DNA of 64,000 bases, from NCBI RefSeq assembly GCF_900102945.1, contig NZ_FNGI01000003.1:62001-126000 (forward strand), given 5' to 3'. A model generated the notes under the pieces. It saw nothing but the letters and a program-made list of their open reading frames with translations, made no database searches and was not told where the DNA came from. Both the position numbers and the translations under genes were made by a program. Positions 1-9,837 of the stretch are shown one piece after another. Source of the DNA: Modicisalibacter muralis (GTDB lineage: Bacteria > Pseudomonadota > Gammaproteobacteria > Pseudomonadales > Halomonadaceae). Numbering within the stretch: position 1 is the first letter of the stretch; each line of letters begins with the position of its first letter.

Positions 1-179
1 AGTCCATCGATAGCGGCGAGAAACGCCGCCAGCGTCTTTCCCGAGCCGGTGGGCGCGGCGATCAGCACATGGCCGCCATCGCCGATCGCCGGCCAGGCAC
101 GCGCCTGAACCTCGGTCGGCATACCCAGGTCGCGCCGGAACCAGGCCTGTACGGCGGGATGAAAGGGCGTAAGTGGCAT
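1..179 (-). CDS. Lhr-type DEAD/DEAH-box helicase, N-terminal part only
   Basis: The reading frame starts at ATG (177-179 on the complement) and runs off the left edge, so only the first 59 codons are visible. They read as a helicase N-terminus: FHPAVQAWF, then a Q-motif-like PTEVQARAW, then the Walker A motif APTGSGKT followed by LAAFLAAID. This order closely matches the start of Lhr (large helicase-related) proteins, which are ATP-dependent nucleic-acid helicases implicated in DNA repair. The cupin gene lies 22 bases upstream on the same strand and may be co-transcribed. The family call rests on the N-terminus only; another DEAD/DEAH helicase is possible. Confidence 0.75.
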   Translation of the reverse strand, partial: MPLTPFHPAVQAWFRRDLGMPTEVQARAWPAIGDGGHVLIAAPTGSGKTLAAFLAAIDG

Positions 180-201
180 AGGCGCGGAGTGACCTCGACG
201 A

Positions 202-603
202 TCAATCGATGGGACGGTGCTGGGTGTCTTCGCCAGCGGTGATGAACAGCATGCGTGCCGGCTCGCTCACCGTGGCGGTATGCCACGTTCCCTGCGGCAC
301 GATGGCGAAGTCGCCACTCGTCTGGAGCTCGAGGGTCTCGGTACCGCCCTCGCGCTCAAGAAGAAACGTCACTGCGCCCGACAGCAGGCAGACGATCTCG
401 TCGCCGTTGGGATGCATCTCCCACATCGTCCAATCGGTCTCGAATGCATGGGAGGTGACGAGGTACTCGTTATGAAAGTTCCCGAGCTGTCCATCGATCA
501 GGCGCTGCCAGAAGCGCTCATCCACGCCGAGCGGCTCGACCGACGCATCGGGGCGCAGGCGCAGATAGGTGGAATCGAGCGTATAGGGGCCGGGATTCGG
601 CAT
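202..603 (-). CDS. Cupin-domain protein
   Basis: This 133-residue protein has the two cupin motifs. The first is around residues 65-82 ([17 protein letters not shown]) and the second around 97-109 ([14 protein letters not shown]). It has no signal peptide, so it is probably a small cytosolic beta-barrel protein. Cupins of this size bind a metal or small ligand; the substrate cannot be told from sequence. The first motif has only one clear histidine and an Asp-Glu pair, so metal binding may be incomplete. It is followed closely by the Lhr-type helicase on the same strand and is divergent from the ABC transporter genes starting at 793. Confidence 0.8.
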   Translation of the reverse strand: MPNPGPYTLDSTYLRLRPDASVEPLGVDERFWQRLIDGQLGNFHNEYLVTSHAFETDWTMWEMHPNGDEIVCLLSGAVTFLLEREGGTETLELQTSGDFAIVPQGTWHTATVSEPARMLFITAGEDTQHRPID

Positions 604-753
604 GGCGGGTCTCCGTCGAGTGGTGGAAGTGAAGGAATCGTTGCCCTCAAGTGTAGCTTTCGCGCCGCAGCCTGCCGCCGCACCGATCCAAAACGCGATT
701 GATCATTCGCATGCTTTCTTTTTCAAGAGAAAAGTTATAAGATTTTTAATATC

Positions 754-770
754 TATTCTTTTATAGAATA
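754..770. promoter_or_regulatory. Inverted repeat in the AT-rich region before the ABC operon
   Basis: TATTCT, five bases, then AGAATA form a perfect 6-bp inverted repeat inside an AT-rich stretch (about 715-780) that contrasts with the GC-rich surroundings. It lies 23 bases before the ATG of the ABC ATPase, where a promoter and operator would be expected. The binding protein is unknown. Confidence 0.4.
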
Positions 771-792
771 TAAACTTATTCGGGATGGGCAT

Positions 793-1566
793 ATGGAGCT
801 GCGTTTCGACCGGGTTGCCAAGACCTTCGGCAGCCTCGAAGTCATCAAGCAATTCGACAACACGATCCACAGCGGCGAAATCGTCGCCCTAGTGGGTCCA
901 TCCGGCTGTGGCAAGTCGACGCTGCTGCATATGGTCGCCGGGCTGCAGACGCCGACATCGGGCAGCTTGAGCGCCGATGCCGCGACCATCGAGTCGCCCT
1001 CTCCGCAGCGCACCCTGGTCTTTCAGGAACATGCGCTCTACCCCTGGCTGACACTGGTCGACAACGTCGCCCTGGCGCTGGAATTCCAGAACCGGCCACG
1101 GGCGGTCGCCAAGAGCGAGGCCCGGCAGTGGCTATCACGCGTTCAGCTCGATGGCTTCGAAGGCTACTACCCTCACCAGGTTTCCGGTGGCATGCGCCAG
1201 CGTGCGGCACTGGCTCGCGCGTTTATCGCCCGCCCCCAGGTGCTGTTGCTGGACGAGCCGTTCGGCGCGCTGGATGCGTTGACCCGCATGACCCTGCAGA
1301 GCGTGCTCAAGGAGCTTATTTCCGAAGAGTGCCCGACCGTGCTGCTGGTCACCCACGATGTCGACGAAGCGCTCTATCTTGCCGACCGCGTACTGGTCTT
1401 CAGTCAGCGCCCTGCCAGCGTGCTCAAGGAAGTTCAACTGGGGCACATTCCCAAGACCCATGATCTCTCCGACTTCGCCGCCGAGCGCCGGGAAGTTCTC
1501 GAACTGCTGGGCATCGATGCCGGTTCCAAAGCAAAAAACACCAACGTTGAAGGAGTGAACCTATGA
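793..1566 (+). CDS. ABC transporter ATP-binding protein (taurine/nitrate/sulfonate type)
   Basis: A 257-residue ABC ATPase that powers import through the permease encoded at 2616. All hallmarks are visible: Walker A GPSGCGKS (35-42), Q-loop glutamine near 78 (LVFQEHALYPW), signature SGGMRQR (131-137), Walker B LLLDEP (151-156) and H-loop His188. The LYPWLT segment after the Q-loop is characteristic of the TauB/SsuB/NrtD subfamily. Its stop overlaps the next start by four bases (ATGA at 1563-1566), implying translational coupling. The substrate could be an alkylsulfonate, nitrate or a pyrimidine precursor; no desulfonase or nitrate reductase gene lies nearby to decide. Confidence 0.9.
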   Translation: MELRFDRVAKTFGSLEVIKQFDNTIHSGEIVALVGPSGCGKSTLLHMVAGLQTPTSGSLSADAATIESPSPQRTLVFQEHALYPWLTLVDNVALALEFQNRPRAVAKSEARQWLSRVQLDGFEGYYPHQVSGGMRQRAALARAFIARPQVLLLDEPFGALDALTRMTLQSVLKELISEECPTVLLVTHDVDEALYLADRVLVFSQRPASVLKEVQLGHIPKTHDLSDFAAERREVLELLGIDAGSKAKNTNVEGVNL

Positions 1567-2546
1567 AGCGCTGGATTCTGGCCCCTCTGCTAGCTCTGTT
1601 GACCATCCCCGCTTTTGCCGCGGAAGACTTCCGCGTCGGTTATGTCCGGGTCATGGACGATGCTCAGGTCATGCTCGCTTATGAAGCCGGGCTTTATGAA
1701 AAATATGGCCTGAATGCCGATCTGATCGAGTTCAGTTCCGGCACCGACCTGATCAAGGCGATCGTCGGCGGCGGCCTGGATATCGGCGTGCTGGGTTTTT
1801 CCAATGCCTTCACCTGGGCCTCGCGCGGCGCCGATCTCAAGATCGTCGGCGGCGCCCAGCGCGGTTATCACTCACTGCTGGTGCGTAACGATTCCGGCAT
1901 AGAGGAAGTCGCCGGTCTGGAGGGCAAGAGCCTGGCCTCGCAGAAGCAGGGCAGCACGGCGGATATCGTGCTCAAGGGTGTGATGCTGGCCGACGCCGGG
2001 CTCGAGCCGTCCGATCTCAACATCATGGGCGTGGCGCCGGCCGTCGCCGTGCAATCATTGGTCGGTGGGCGCGTCGATGCCGCCTTCCTGTTCGAGCCCT
2101 ATGATCGCATCGCACAACTCGTGGCACCGGTCGAACAGATCTACGAGATTGGCGAGGTCTGGCCGTTCCCGTGCATGGTCGTGATTACTTCGGGCGAAAC
2201 GCTGGAAAAACGCGAAAAAGCCGTTTGGGCAGCACTCGATGCTCAGCGCGACGCCATCCGCATGCTCGAAGAAAAGCCCGCCGAGGCGGCGCCGCTGATT
2301 ACCGAATACTTTATCGCCGAGCCGACGCTGCAAACACTCGAGCAGGGCGAGGTCTCCAGTGAGGCCGTGATCGAACAGGCCATTACCACCCAGGACTTCA
2401 GCTCGAAACTGACCGATCAGGACATCGCGCGAATGAAGGAGCTTGCCGCGATCATGCAGGAGCAGGGCATCCTGCCGGCCAGCGACGAGCCGTTCGATGT
2501 CGATGCCCTGCTGGACCTTTCCTGGCAGCAGGCACGCACACTCTAG
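1563..2546 (+). CDS. ABC transporter periplasmic substrate-binding protein (NMT1/SsuA-like)
   Basis: This 327-residue protein starts with a clear Sec signal peptide (KRW followed by a hydrophobic stretch, cleavage probably after AFA near residue 19). The mature part opens with FRVGYVRVMDDAQ and has AYEAGLYEKYGLNADLIEF, typical of the NMT1/TauA/SsuA binding-protein fold. A later VAPAVAVQSLVGGRVDAAFLF stretch forms part of the second lobe. It delivers the substrate to the ABC importer in the same operon. The segment after residue 250 is helical and charged. The ligand is not predictable from the sequence. Confidence 0.88.
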   Translation: MKRWILAPLLALLTIPAFAAEDFRVGYVRVMDDAQVMLAYEAGLYEKYGLNADLIEFSSGTDLIKAIVGGGLDIGVLGFSNAFTWASRGADLKIVGGAQRGYHSLLVRNDSGIEEVAGLEGKSLASQKQGSTADIVLKGVMLADAGLEPSDLNIMGVAPAVAVQSLVGGRVDAAFLFEPYDRIAQLVAPVEQIYEIGEVWPFPCMVVITSGETLEKREKAVWAALDAQRDAIRMLEEKPAEAAPLITEYFIAEPTLQTLEQGEVSSEAVIEQAITTQDFSSKLTDQDIARMKELAAIMQEQGILPASDEPFDVDALLDLSWQQARTL

Positions 2547-2615
2547 CCCACCGTTAGCCGGCTCGGTCATAACGCGCCGGCGTTGATTCACTAATCTGAA
2601 GGGTTATTCCGATTC

Positions 2616-3383
2616 ATGAGTGCTCAAGCGAGTGGTGTGCGCAGTAAAAGCGCTTACCTGGTCGCCATCGTCATCATCCTGTTCTTCTGGCAGGTGGCGG
2701 CGTGGTTCCTGCCCGACTTCCTGATGCCCAACGTGCCCGCGGCTTTCGTCCGGCTATGGCAGGAGCTCAACAGCAGCGAATTCTACGAGGGCCTGGCCAA
2801 TAGCATGAGTCGGTTGGGTATCGGTTACGGCCTGGCCCTGCTGTTCGGCATCGTCCTGGGCCTGCTGGGCGGCACGCTGAATGCCGTGCGCAGTCCGCTC
2901 AAGGCGGCCATCATCATCCTGCAGTCAATCCCCTCGATCGCCTGGGTGCCGCTGTTCCTGATCCTGATGGGCTTCGGCAACCTGCCGATCATCGTCGTGG
3001 TCGCCATCGGTGCCTTCTTCCCCACCGCGCTGAGCGTGATGAACGCCACCGAGAGCGTCGAGAAGGTGCACATCTCGGCCGCACGCGTGATGGGCGCTTC
3101 ACGCTCGCAACTGTTGCGCCGGGTCTACTTCCCGGCGGTGACACCGGAACTGATCACCGGCGCGCAACTGGCCTTCGGCAACGCCTGGCGCGCGCTGATC
3201 TCCGCCGAGATGATCGTCGGTTTCAGTGCCGGGCTCGGGCGTTCGCTGGCCTACTCGGGCGAGATCGCCGATATGACCGGGGTCATGACCAACATCCTGG
3301 TCATCGCCGTGCTCGCCGCCGTGATCGATCAGGTAATCCTGGAGAGCATCAAGCATCGCTTGCTGCGCTACCAGTACCTCTAG
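2616..3383 (+). CDS. ABC transporter permease (taurine/nitrate/sulfonate type)
   Basis: A 255-residue inner-membrane permease with about six predicted membrane segments, the first at residues 13-33. The binding-protein-dependent permease EAA-like motif is around residues 150-180 (HISAARVMGASRSQLLRRVYFPAVTPEL), the loop that docks on the ATPase. It is the third gene of the importer, 69 bases after the binding-protein gene, and completes a TauABC/SsuABC-like set in the order ATPase, binding protein, permease. A hairpin terminator follows at 3398-3420. Confidence 0.88.
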   Translation: MSAQASGVRSKSAYLVAIVIILFFWQVAAWFLPDFLMPNVPAAFVRLWQELNSSEFYEGLANSMSRLGIGYGLALLFGIVLGLLGGTLNAVRSPLKAAIIILQSIPSIAWVPLFLILMGFGNLPIIVVVAIGAFFPTALSVMNATESVEKVHISAARVMGASRSQLLRRVYFPAVTPELITGAQLAFGNAWRALISAEMIVGFSAGLGRSLAYSGEIADMTGVMTNILVIAVLAAVIDQVILESIKHRLLRYQYL

Positions 3384-3397
3384 CCATAGTTCCACGC

Positions 3398-3420
3398 AGC
3401 GGGCCGAACACCGGCCCGCT
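3398..3420 (+). terminator. Hairpin terminator after the ABC operon
   Basis: AGCGGGCC and GGCCCGCT form an 8-bp GC-rich stem with a short loop, 15 bases after the permease stop. A modest pyrimidine run (cagtctttcc) follows. Confidence 0.6.
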
Positions 3421-3436
3421 CAGTCTTTCCCATCGC

Positions 3437-3511
3437 TCAGAATTGCAAGTGGATCTTGCCGTAATGCCGCCCCGTTTCTTCGCGACGACAGGCCTCGCCG
3501 CTCACTTGTAA
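3437..3511 (-). pseudogene. C-terminal remnant resembling a quinone-oxidoreductase/MDR protein
   Basis: On the minus strand about 24 codons before a TGA (3437-3439) translate as CRREETGRHYGKIHLQF followed by stop. The pattern HRxxE-x-G-xHxGKIxL is the usual last line of NADPH:quinone oxidoreductase-like medium-chain dehydrogenases. There is no room for the rest of the gene, because the FtsH-like gene begins at 3566 on the other strand. It reads as debris left by a deletion. Confidence is limited by the short length. Confidence 0.4.
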
Positions 3512-3565
3512 TAAGCCGGGCAAGCGACCATGGTCAAAGGACACCCGACGTTACACAGGGGTCTC

Positions 3566-5503
<1,938 letters not shown>

Positions 5504-5550
5504 GCGGGTGACGGTCGGGGCAATCGCCACTGCTGCACTCCGGCCAGACG

Positions 5551-6069
5551 TCACGGCGCCGGACAGGGCTCCCCCATATCCGTCGTGCGTTGCACATCGG
5601 CCGCGTCCGGCGAGGGAAACGTCGTCTTGAATGTGAAAGCCTGGGCCGTCGGTCCATGTTCGCGTAGCTGGCGCAGTTTCGCCTCGGCTTCCTCGACCGA
5701 CGGATAATGCCCTGCGGGCACCCACCATAAGACCATGTGCGCTTCGCGCATCTTATGGAACCACTCTTTCTTCCGGCGCATGATTTCGACATGCACGGAT
5801 CGATAGACGTAATCGTGCAGGGACTCGACATCGTCCCAGACCGTCATGTTGACGATGACGTCGTTACCGAAGTAATCGATGGCGGTGGCGTCACCGTCGT
5901 CGGTCTGGAGACGCCAGACGAACCCAGGCGAGCGTTCCGCGAGCGTATTGATGCGATCGAGATTGGCAACGAAATCCGCCAGGGCGGGTGAATCGATAGG
6001 CGCCACCAGGTGGGCGATGTTCAGTTGGGCCAGCTTGAAAGAAGACACGTCGCGACTCCCGGTTGTCAT
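5551..6069 (-). CDS. DUF3291 domain protein
   Basis: This 172-residue soluble protein is convergent with the FtsH-like gene. Residues about 12-150 match the DUF3291 pattern: KLAQLNIAHL at the start, then PGFVWRLQTDDGDA, VWDDVESLHDYVYRSVH, and LWWVPAGHYPSVEEAEAKL. The fold belongs to the dimeric ferredoxin-like (antibiotic-monooxygenase-like) group, but the biological role is not established. No partner gene is evident. It has no signal peptide. Confidence 0.8.
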   Translation of the reverse strand: MTTGSRDVSSFKLAQLNIAHLVAPIDSPALADFVANLDRINTLAERSPGFVWRLQTDDGDATAIDYFGNDVIVNMTVWDDVESLHDYVYRSVHVEIMRRKKEWFHKMREAHMVLWWVPAGHYPSVEEAEAKLRQLREHGPTAQAFTFKTTFPSPDAADVQRTTDMGEPCPAP

Positions 6070-6221
6070 GACCGATGCCTGCCAAGTCCAGGCACCATTC
6101 AGGGTGTTACTTATCGCGCATTCCAGTACCGGCCTGCAACAGCGCGGCGAATTAACCCTGTTACCGCCCTGCGTTGTTCAGTAAAATTCGTGCTTCGATA
6201 ACGATTCGATGGGATAGCGAC

Positions 6222-6938
6222 ATGGGTAGGGCCTTCCAGAACCGCAAGGAATCCATGGCCAAGACGGCCGATGCCAAAGCCAAGGTTTACAGCAAATACG
6301 GCCGCGAAATCTATGTGTGCGCCAAGGCTGGCGGTGTCGACCCGGGAGGCAACCTGACGCTGCGGGGTCTGATCGAGCGCGCCAAGAAGGATCAGGTGCC
6401 GTCGCATGTCATCGAAAAGGCCCTCGACAAGGCCAAGGGCGGCGGCGGCGAGGACTTCTCCGTGGCGCGCTACGAAGGCTTCGGCCCCGGCAATTGCATG
6501 GTGATCGTCGACTGCCTCACCGACAACCCCAACCGCACCTTCGGCGATGTGCGCTCCTGCTTCACCAAGACCAAGAGCAAGATCGGCACGCCGGGCAGCG
6601 TCAGCCATATGTTCGATCATTGCGCGATCCTGTCCTTTGATGGCGAAGACGAAGATGGCGTGCTCGAGGCGCTGATGGAAGCCGATGTCGATGTCACCGA
6701 TATCGAAAGCGAAAATGCCCAGATCACCGTGTTCGCGCCGCACACCGAATACGCCAAGGCCAAGCAAGCCTTGATCGATGCCTTCGGCGAGATCGATTTC
6801 GAGGTCGATGAAATACAGTTTTTGCCGCAGACCACCACACCCATCGAAGGCGACGACGTGGCGATGTTCGAGAAATTTCTCGACATGCTCAACGATCTGG
6901 ATGATGTGCAGAACGTTTATCACAACGCAGAGGCATAA
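6222..6938 (+). CDS. YebC/PmpR family protein, YeeN-like
   Basis: A 238-residue protein of the YebC/TACO1 family. It opens with [14 protein letters not shown] and then has [45 protein letters not shown] and [14 protein letters not shown], the family's characteristic order. The N-terminus and the C-terminal DVQNVYHN resemble E. coli YeeN more than YebC. Members act as DNA-binding regulators or in relief of ribosome stalling; the YeeN branch is poorly characterised. The start at 6222 was chosen over an upstream in-frame ATG at 6174 because it begins exactly at the conserved family N-terminus. Confidence 0.9.
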   Translation: MGRAFQNRKESMAKTADAKAKVYSKYGREIYVCAKAGGVDPGGNLTLRGLIERAKKDQVPSHVIEKALDKAKGGGGEDFSVARYEGFGPGNCMVIVDCLTDNPNRTFGDVRSCFTKTKSKIGTPGSVSHMFDHCAILSFDGEDEDGVLEALMEADVDVTDIESENAQITVFAPHTEYAKAKQALIDAFGEIDFEVDEIQFLPQTTTPIEGDDVAMFEKFLDMLNDLDDVQNVYHNAEA

Positions 6939-7488
6939 TGGCGCACCGGTAACGCATTAAAAGATGCGTGAATTCGACAAGACTCAATTGTCGGCCCGTG
7001 TAATTAATTATAAGGACCCGACAACTCATCCATGAGCCAGCATCTAACCTTCTGGCTCATACTCCCGCCATTACCCCTCGCCCTGTGCCGTCTTGCGGTT
7101 ATTTTCCCCTTGCTTGCGCTTCCCACACTTAGAAACTATACCGAACTAGAGTTGCCGATCAGACTCGCTCGCCATAACGCGAGTGGCAACGGCCTGATAA
7201 TAACGACAAGAGTTCAGGAGATACCGTCACGCAAGGGTGAATACACACTTTCCGTCCGATTGTGAAACCGGCTTGAATCGCCGCGTTCGCGCGCGCCGGC
7301 ACTCGGCATAACGCCGTTGCCGCCAATAGGAAAGCCCTGATTTCACTACCCTGGACAGCCTGTTGTTACAGCGCCATGAAAGTGGCCGGGGACGGTAGCG
7401 AAGGAACTCGGCTGGGTGGCTGCGTGCCACGCCTGCGGCCTTCGTGCCAAGTCGCACGATCACCGCCTCGACACAAGAGGACGGCAAG
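6939..7488. other. 550-base intergenic region with two inverted repeats
   Basis: No convincing gene is seen between the YeeN-like gene and the TRAP binding protein. Two perfect inverted repeats are present: TTGTCGG (6988-6994) with CCGACAA (7018-7024), around an AT-rich spacer, and ATGAGCCA (7032-7039) with TGGCTCAT (7053-7060). The second could end the yeeN transcript, though no T-run follows. The rest probably carries the TRAP promoter and leader. Confidence 0.5.
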
Positions 7489-8643
7489 ATGAGCGAACGT
7501 AAAAAGACCAATCCGACAGACGCAGCCGCGCCCACGGACAATCCCGGCAATACCGGGCGGCGCAAGTTACTCAAGGCCGGTGCCGCATTGGGCGCCACCG
7601 CGGCACTTGGCTTCCCCTACATCGGCAATGCCCAGACCGGCAAGACCACGACCTGGAAGATCCAGACCTCGTGGCCGGGTGGCATCGGCCTGAAAATATT
7701 CGAGGACTGGTGCAAGACCATCGTCGAAAAGACCGGTGGTGAGCTGGCCTTCCAGGGCTTCGGCGCCAAGGCCATCGTAGGTGACTTCCAGCTCTTCGAC
7801 GCAGTCAAGAATGGCGTGCTCGACGCCATGAACCCGTTCACCCTGTACTGGGCCGGGCGCATGCCTGCTTCCGTGTTCCTGAGTTCCTACCCGTTGGGGC
7901 TGCGCAAGCCTTCGGAATGGGACACCTTCTTCTACAGCCTGGGCGGACTGGAAATCGCGCGAGAGCTGTTCGCGGAGCAGGGCATGTACTATGTGGGTCC
8001 GATCCAGCACGACGCCAATATCATTCACTCCAAGGTTCCGATCCGCTCGATCGACGATTTCCGAGGGCGCAAGATGCGCGTACCCGGCGGCATGGTGGCG
8101 GAGGTATTTCAGGCCGCCGGCGCCAGGACCACCCTGTTGCCCGGCAGCGAGATATTCCCGGCCCTGGAGAAAGGCACCATCGATGTTGCCGACTACACCG
8201 GTCCGGCGGTCAACTACGCCCTCGGCTTCCACGAGGTGACCGACTTCATCGTCACCGGCCCACCCGGTTTCCTGTCGATCTATCAACCGGTCGACCTGAT
8301 GGACCTGACCGTGGGCATGCGGCAGTGGAATGCGCTATCCGACGAGATGAAACAGTTCGTCGAGATGGAAGTGCATGCCTACTCGGATATCCACCACGCC
8401 AAGATCCAGAAAGCGGACATGGAGGCCTGGGTCAAGTTCCAGGAAGCCGGTACCATCGTCACGCGCCTGGGCGCCGAGGACGTGGTGGAATTCACCAAAC
8501 TCGCCGTGCCGCGCTGGTACGCCTGGGCCAACAAGAGCAAGGCCGCGGCCCGTATCTTCCAGATCCAACTCGACTACATGCTATCCCCACAGACCGGCTA
8601 TGTGACGCCGGACATGATCAAGGGCCAGTCCTTGAACGTGTGA
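7489..8643 (+). CDS. TRAP transporter periplasmic binding protein (DctP family), Tat-type signal
   Basis: The start at 7489 (384 residues) follows AGAGGAC at good spacing. A polar N-terminus of about 25 residues precedes RRKLLKAGAALGATAALGF, a twin-arginine export signal, so the protein is probably folded before export. The mature part begins near TWKIQTSWPGG and contains VPGGMVAEVFQAAGARTTLLPGSEIFPALEKGTID. This segment is diagnostic of the DctP subgroup that often binds keto acids, mannonate or chloroaromatic acids. The conserved Arg of the carboxylate clamp is probably in KMRVPGG. It forms a three-gene operon with the permeases at 8722 and 9838. The substrate is unknown but is likely a carboxylate. 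Confidence 0.9.
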   Translation: MSERKKTNPTDAAAPTDNPGNTGRRKLLKAGAALGATAALGFPYIGNAQTGKTTTWKIQTSWPGGIGLKIFEDWCKTIVEKTGGELAFQGFGAKAIVGDFQLFDAVKNGVLDAMNPFTLYWAGRMPASVFLSSYPLGLRKPSEWDTFFYSLGGLEIARELFAEQGMYYVGPIQHDANIIHSKVPIRSIDDFRGRKMRVPGGMVAEVFQAAGARTTLLPGSEIFPALEKGTIDVADYTGPAVNYALGFHEVTDFIVTGPPGFLSIYQPVDLMDLTVGMRQWNALSDEMKQFVEMEVHAYSDIHHAKIQKADMEAWVKFQEAGTIVTRLGAEDVVEFTKLAVPRWYAWANKSKAAARIFQIQLDYMLSPQTGYVTPDMIKGQSLNV

Positions 8644-8721
8644 CGTGGCATCCATGCATAATATTCCAGGACACCCGACCCCGGCACTGCCGGGGCCGGG
8701 CTCGGTGGAGAGTCGTGCGCC

Positions 8722-9834
8722 ATGCCCAACCTGACTTTCGAGCTGCCCCACTGGATATACTGGGTGGGGCTGATCGTATTCCCGCTGATCGCGCTTTACC
8801 TGGTGCACAGGCGTGCCCGGCCCGAAAACGCGCCAAGCGTCACCAAGGGTGTTGCCTATCTATTGCTGGTCACCGGCGGTTTCGTGGGCCTGCACCGCTT
8901 CTATCTGCGCAGCGCGCTGGGTGTCGTATTCATTCCACTGTTCCTGGTCATCTTGCTGGCCAATGCCCAGGATCGCGAAGCACGCATCGACGTTTCAGCG
9001 GCGCGCAACCAGATCGATATCGCCGAGTTCATGGTGGAGCGCTACGAGGCCAGCGCGGCCACGGGCGATGAGGCCGCCGTGCAACTGGCCGAACAGGCCC
9101 GCAGCGAACTTGCCAGCGCCCAGTCCACCCTGGAGCGTAGCACTACCGAATACCGCCGCTGGCATTGGATCGCCAGCGTTTGCGCTGTGATTATCCTGCT
9201 GCTGCTGCTGGTGGACGCGGTCAGACTGCCGGGTATGGTGCGCCGCCGAGCCGCTCGCGAGCAGCCTCTGCAGGACCCTGGCTCGGATCGCGAAAGCTAC
9301 GCAGCCGGGGAGCCGCGCATTCCCGGCGTCAATACGGTTTCGCCGTTCGCCGACCGAATAGACCGCATGAATAGCGTAGTCGGCGAGTTCGTGGCGCTAT
9401 GGTCGGTCATCGCCGTGTTCGCCTACTACTACGAAGTCATCGCCCGTTACGTGTTCAACTCGCCCACCAATTGGGTACACGAGAGCATGTTTCTGATGTT
9501 CGGCATGCAGTACCTGCTCTCCGGCGCCTATGCGCTGCGTGAAGGCTCGCATGTGCGCGTGGACGTGCTCTACAACTACCTTTCGCTGCGCGCCCGAGCC
9601 GTCATGGACGTAGTCACGTCGGTTTTCTTCTTTATCTTCGTCGGTACGTTGCTGTGGACGGGCTGGACGTTCTTCCACGACTCGTTCGGCGCGAGCGAAG
9701 TGTCGTTCACCGAGTGGGGCATTCAATACTGGCCGGTAAAACTGGCCATACCCATTGGCGCGGCCCTGATCCTACTGCAGGGGCTGGCGGACCTGGTGCG
9801 CAATGTCCTGATGCTCAAGCGCGGGGAGGGCTAG
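8722..9834 (+). CDS. TRAP transporter small permease (DctQ) with N-terminal TM2-like domain
   Basis: This 370-residue membrane protein is about twice the usual DctQ length (150-200). Residues about 225-355 are a normal DctQ: four membrane segments with YYEVIARYVFNSPTNWVHE and REGSHVRVDVLYNYLS. The N-terminal half differs. It has a membrane helix at 11-28, then TGGFVGLHRFYLRSALGVV (about 53-71), which is the GxxGxHRFYLG signature of TM2 domains. A helical, probably coiled segment (about 90-145) and another membrane helix (about 153-170) follow. The large permease gene starts three bases after this stop, so the two are translated together. The TM2 part may be a regulatory or assembly module; its function is unknown. 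Confidence 0.85.
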   Translation: MPNLTFELPHWIYWVGLIVFPLIALYLVHRRARPENAPSVTKGVAYLLLVTGGFVGLHRFYLRSALGVVFIPLFLVILLANAQDREARIDVSAARNQIDIAEFMVERYEASAATGDEAAVQLAEQARSELASAQSTLERSTTEYRRWHWIASVCAVIILLLLLVDAVRLPGMVRRRAAREQPLQDPGSDRESYAAGEPRIPGVNTVSPFADRIDRMNSVVGEFVALWSVIAVFAYYYEVIARYVFNSPTNWVHESMFLMFGMQYLLSGAYALREGSHVRVDVLYNYLSLRARAVMDVVTSVFFFIFVGTLLWTGWTFFHDSFGASEVSFTEWGIQYWPVKLAIPIGAALILLQGLADLVRNVLMLKRGEG

Positions 9835-9837
9835 CCC

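Noticed and set aside
36-702. A plus-strand open frame across the cupin gene
   Set aside because: The minus-strand cupin has both motifs and normal composition; the plus-strand frames are its antisense.
7032-7265. A 77-codon open frame on the plus strand between yeeN and the TRAP operon
   Set aside because: Its start coincides with an inverted repeat, the composition is unconvincing and no ribosome binding site is seen.
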